From JBCCRH01 sp039208045 (lineage in GTDB: Bacteria; Bacteroidota; Bacteroidia; Chitinophagales; Saprospiraceae), in contig JBCCRH010000305.1 in the NCBI GenBank assembly GCA_039208045.1, positions 1-7,932 of the forward strand: DNA of 7,932 bases. Reading direction: 5' to 3'. The notes beneath the pieces are model-generated. The model had not been told where the DNA came from and did no database searches. It saw only the letters and a program-made list of their open reading frames with translations. Below are positions 5,102-7,932 of this stretch, piece after piece. How positions within the stretch are numbered: position 1 is the first letter of the stretch; each line of letters begins with the position of its first letter. A program made the translations under genes and the position numbers.

Positions 5102-7399
5102 ATGAGGCAACGACGGCGCGAACGGCTTTATTCTCTCTTGGTAGTACTCATCGCTTTAGTGCTACTAGGCCTGCGCTTTCCCGATTTTTTCCAGACGCCC
5201 CACCGTATTATTGAGCCGTATGGCGATGGCCTCAAAGCCTATACCGTCATCTGGTATCATGCTCAATACGATAGCACCTACTCGCATTTTCAGGGTATGA
5301 ACTACCCCTATGGGGAGCATGTGATTCCAGCAGCTACCCAGCCGTTTTACTCTAATTTGATTAAATTTATTTCCGATAATTTCGTCGATATTTCATGGGC
5401 TACCATACCCATTATTAACTTTAGCCTACTGCTTGGTATACTGCTATCAATCCTCTTTTTGTACCTCATTTTACGAAAGTTAGATACTCCCCCTTGGTAT
5501 GCAGCACTGGTCGCTATTGGGATGAGCTTTCTGGCGCCGCAGTATTTGCGGCTCACTTCGCACTACGGCTTAGCCCATATGGAAGTGCTGCCGGTGGTGC
5601 TCTATCTCTTACTCTTATGGGAGGAGCGGCCTAGGTGGCAAATAAGCATGGCGCTGGCAGCGGTGATTTTGGTGTTTTCACAAATCCATTTCTACTTTTT
5701 TGCCATCATGGTGTTTGTGATCTCCTTTTACTTTTTGTTTCGCTTTTTGCGGCGCTGGGATTGGAAACGAATGGGGTGGTACGCTTGGCATTATGGGCTG
5801 ATGGTGGGTTTGCCACTAGTGTTTTTTATGCTTTGGCTCAATTGGAATGATACCGTTGACGATCGGACGACGGCGCCTTGGGGATTCTTTGCCTATCGGG
5901 CGCGTTGGGAAGGGCTGTACACGTCTTTGCAGTTGCCGCATTGGATTTGGTTGGATAAAAATGGCGTGCAGATCATTACGGTAGATGGAGAGGCGCGGGC
6001 ATATTTGGGGCTCGTGGCAGTGGTGGGCGTATTGGTGCTTTTGCTGCGCTGGTTGTTTTCGCTCTCGCGAAATCCTGTGGTGCAGGTGGATAGTGAAAAG
6101 CAATCCTTCCTCAATCATCTATTTTGGAGTAGTACAGCTATTTTATTGTTTGCTCTAGGCTATCCCTTTATCATCCCAGGCTTGGAAGGACTGCTGGATT
6201 ATGCAGGCCCTATCAAGCAATTTCGATCAATTGGTCGTTTTGCATGGGCCTTTTATTATGGGGCTAATATTACCATTTTTGCGATGCTCTGGCACTGGGC
6301 CAAGCGCCCGCGTTTTTGGCGAAAGCCCATACTAGCTGGGGCACTGCTGCTGCTCTGTATGGAAGCTTACTATTTTGCCTACAGCAAACAAATTGATCTG
6401 GATACCATTCCACACTACGAGTCACCCGACCAATTTACAGAGCTAGAAGGTATCGATTTTTCTGAATTTCAGGCCATCCTACCCATTCCATACTACAATA
6501 TTGGCTCCGACCAATACTGGTATCCGATGGAAGGCATCACTGGGCAACGCACGTTACTCCTTTCGGCGCAGACCGGCTTACCCATTACCGGAGGAATGCT
6601 CACCCGTACTTCCCATAGCCAAACGCGCAAGCAGATTCAGCTGGTGCAAGAGCCATACCGAGTCCCAACAGTGCTGGAGGATTACCCCAACAATAAGCCA
6701 TTACTCATGGTGTGGAATGACGACTGGAAAGGGGACTATGGTTTATTGGAATACAATTACCTACGCCAAGGGGCTACGCTTCTGTATGAGGAAAAAAATA
6801 TGAAGTTGTACAGCTTGCCGCTATCGAGTTTTGAGCAGCGCATAGCAACTCGGAGTGAGGGGATTCGACGCTCTTTGGCAGCCAATTGGCTGGATAGCGT
6901 GGGAGGGTTCTGGACAAATGATAGTTTACAGCACTTTTATTACGAAAGTTTTGATTCCCTGGCTAGTGCCAAGCAATACCTCGGTACAGGCGCCTTTACG
7001 GGGGAAATGCAGGATACCAATGTCGTATTTGAAGGGCAATTACCCAATCAGGCAGAAAAGCGGTACGAGTTTTCAGTATGGATGTATTTGGGAGAAGATC
7101 AAAGTCCTCGTTCTTACTTGTGTGTAGAAGAACGCAGCCCCTACAATAACGACTTGTGGAATTATAAGACCAGTTTTGTTCATCGCAATGTAAAAGTATT
7201 TGATGGCAATTGGGGTTTGGTGCAGTACAGCTTTAAGGTGACTTCTTCTGTTAGTAAGCTTCGGTTCTACTTGTATAATCCTGATTTAGAGGGGCAGCCA
7301 ATCTATTTGGATGAGCTCTTTATCTGGAAAACGGGCAAAGAAGCACTTTTCGAAAAGGATGGTGTGCGGTGGCATAATAATCGGCATTTTTCGTTTTGA
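5102..7399 (+). CDS. Polytopic membrane protein, GT-C glycosyltransferase-like, with C-terminal beta-sandwich-like domain
   Basis: This 765-residue protein has an Arg-rich N-terminus, a first span at about 10-26 and then a long, probably periplasmic loop. The loop holds EPYGDGLKAY (38-47, with Asp42) and HFQGMNYPYGEH (62-73). An acidic residue in the first outer loop after the first span is the hallmark of GT-C enzymes, which transfer sugars from polyprenyl-phosphate donors. About nine further hydrophobic segments lie at roughly 102-125, 132-147, 160-173, 181-213, 229-247, 299-320, 342-359, 381-399 and 408-426. QFRSIGRF (373-380) before a late span resembles the loop in YfhO-like membrane proteins. 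Residues 430-575 form a soluble region. Residues 610-745 have the alternating pattern of a jelly-roll or carbohydrate-binding-like domain (YYESFDS, Y-E-F-S-V-W, LRFYLYNP, IYLDELFIW). I recognise the general class, but acceptor and product are unknown. It starts 12 bases after the BatA-domain gene and is probably co-transcribed. Confidence 0.7.
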   Translation: MRQRRRERLYSLLVVLIALVLLGLRFPDFFQTPHRIIEPYGDGLKAYTVIWYHAQYDSTYSHFQGMNYPYGEHVIPAATQPFYSNLIKFISDNFVDISWATIPIINFSLLLGILLSILFLYLILRKLDTPPWYAALVAIGMSFLAPQYLRLTSHYGLAHMEVLPVVLYLLLLWEERPRWQISMALAAVILVFSQIHFYFFAIMVFVISFYFLFRFLRRWDWKRMGWYAWHYGLMVGLPLVFFMLWLNWNDTVDDRTTAPWGFFAYRARWEGLYTSLQLPHWIWLDKNGVQIITVDGEARAYLGLVAVVGVLVLLLRWLFSLSRNPVVQVDSEKQSFLNHLFWSSTAILLFALGYPFIIPGLEGLLDYAGPIKQFRSIGRFAWAFYYGANITIFAMLWHWAKRPRFWRKPILAGALLLLCMEAYYFAYSKQIDLDTIPHYESPDQFTELEGIDFSEFQAILPIPYYNIGSDQYWYPMEGITGQRTLLLSAQTGLPITGGMLTRTSHSQTRKQIQLVQEPYRVPTVLEDYPNNKPLLMVWNDDWKGDYGLLEYNYLRQGATLLYEEKNMKLYSLPLSSFEQRIATRSEGIRRSLAANWLDSVGGFWTNDSLQHFYYESFDSLASAKQYLGTGAFTGEMQDTNVVFEGQLPNQAEKRYEFSVWMYLGEDQSPRSYLCVEERSPYNNDLWNYKTSFVHRNVKVFDGNWGLVQYSFKVTSSVSKLRFYLYNPDLEGQPIYLDELFIWKTGKEALFEKDGVRWHNNRHFSF

Positions 7400-7423
7400 A
7401 AAGATTTGCTTTTACTATTTTTG
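7395..7423 (+). promoter_or_regulatory. Bacteroidota-type promoter for the lipoprotein gene
   Basis: TTTG at 7395-7398, a 17-base spacer and TATTTTTG at 7416-7423 match the TTTG-N17-23-TAnnTTTG consensus well. The -33 element overlaps the TGA stop codon (7397-7399) of the upstream gene, so the downstream lipoprotein gene can be transcribed on its own. The ATG is 24 bases beyond the -7 element, leaving a short leader with no Shine-Dalgarno site. Confidence 0.6.
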
Positions 7424-7447
7424 ACCCCCAAACAAAATCACGTTCTG

Positions 7448-7932
7448 ATGAGATTCCTGATTCCCATTTTTGCGGTGCTTTTTATCTGGGCTTGTAATGG
7501 TGGTGGGCCTAGTGAAACCAGTACTACGGCTACTACAGCAAGTGCATCGCTTGAAAACCGAAAGTTAGAAAATCCAAATATTACAGTTAATGTAAATGGC
7601 CTTCCCGCTGGCGGCGAGGCGATATTGATCGGCTTTTTTGCCGATCAGCGCTTTAAGGCAGACTCCACTATGGTGGGGGCAAATGGGCAGATGTTGTTCC
7701 AACGAGCAGAGCCTTACAATCCAGGGTTTTACTTTTTGCTAATGCCTAATAACAGCGCTGTTCAAATGCTGATTGATGCCGATCAGAGCTTCACGATGAC
7801 TACTCAGCTCAACGATTTAGTAGGATCGATGGCGGTTGATGGGAGCTTGGACAATGAGCTATTGTATAGCAACCTAAAGTTTGAAGCACAGCTACAGCCT
7901 CAGTTTCAGCAAATTGGGCAGCAGTTGCAGTC
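7448..7932 (+). CDS. Lipoprotein with DUF4369-like N-terminal domain, probable TlpA/redoxin family (3' end missing)
   Basis: The frame is open from the ATG at 7448 to the end of the window, giving 161 residues with no stop. The N-terminus is a lipoprotein signal: Met-Arg, a hydrophobic stretch and the lipobox IWAC with Cys16 as the predicted lipidated residue. A Ser/Thr-rich linker follows (about 21-35). From about residue 44 the pattern ITVNVNGLP, AILIGFF, ADSTMVGANGQMLF and GFYFLLM matches the DUF4369-type beta domain found in front of thioredoxin-like domains in Bacteroidota envelope proteins. The part from about 130 on is predicted helical (ELLYSNLKFEAQLQPQF), as in those proteins. A C-terminal thioredoxin fold with CxxC would be expected beyond the window, but it cannot be seen. 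The protein would be periplasmic and membrane-anchored. A promoter match lies 24 bases upstream. Confidence 0.75.
   Translation, partial: MRFLIPIFAVLFIWACNGGGPSETSTTATTASASLENRKLENPNITVNVNGLPAGGEAILIGFFADQRFKADSTMVGANGQMLFQRAEPYNPGFYFLLMPNNSAVQMLIDADQSFTMTTQLNDLVGSMAVDGSLDNELLYSNLKFEAQLQPQFQQIGQQLQ

Noticed and set aside
5816..6118. Minus-strand open frame of 100 codons inside the GT-C-like gene
   Set aside because: The sense-strand frame is continuous through it and encodes consistent membrane segments; the antisense product has no family signature.
6501..7127. Plus-strand open frames in another phase within the GT-C-like gene, as a hint of a frameshift
   Set aside because: The 765-codon frame is unbroken through this part and keeps sensible domain content to the stop at 7399, so no frameshift is needed.

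Overview
The window looks like the chromosome of a member of the Bacteroidota, probably a Saprospiria/Lewinella-like marine or sludge bacterium. The evidence is a C-terminal type IX secretion (T9SS) type B sorting domain, the absence of Shine-Dalgarno sites in front of the genes, promoter-like TTTG...TAnnTTTG elements, and a BatA-type double-membrane-span protein. The phylum call is well supported; the finer placement is inference from overall protein style.

Layout. (1) From position 2 to 1066, plus strand, lies the 3' end of a large secreted protein: the tail of an L-type lectin domain, three Ig/PKD-like beta-sandwich repeats and a T9SS type B sorting domain. (2) Only 15 bases later comes dapF (diaminopimelate epimerase, 1082-1882), probably on the same transcript. 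(3) From 1883 to 2333 there is a 451-base gene-free island between the convergent dapF and queE genes. It is packed with inverted and direct repeats: a nested hairpin, two 58-base near-identical direct repeats 306 bases apart, a 53-base tandem hairpin repeat and a perfect 32-base palindrome. (4) queE (7-carboxy-7-deazaguanine synthase) runs on the minus strand, 2966-2334. (5) A divergent 92-base promoter region follows. (6) A two-gene plus-strand unit encodes a 676-residue BatA-domain/VWA membrane protein (3059-5089) and a 765-residue polytopic membrane protein with GT-C glycosyltransferase-like features and a C-terminal beta-sandwich-like domain (5102-7399). (7) A lipoprotein with a DUF4369-like N-terminal domain starts at 7448 behind a good promoter match and runs off the end of the window; it may be a TlpA-like redoxin.

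How the genes relate. dapF serves lysine and peptidoglycan precursor synthesis, and queE serves queuosine/7-deazaguanine synthesis; both are housekeeping. The secreted lectin-like protein, the BatA-type protein, the GT-C-like protein and the lipoprotein all belong to the cell envelope, but nothing in the window ties them into one pathway. I see no defence system, CRISPR array, prophage, transposase gene or RNA gene. The most unusual part of the window is the repeat island at 1883-2333, with the two-domain GT-C-like protein second.
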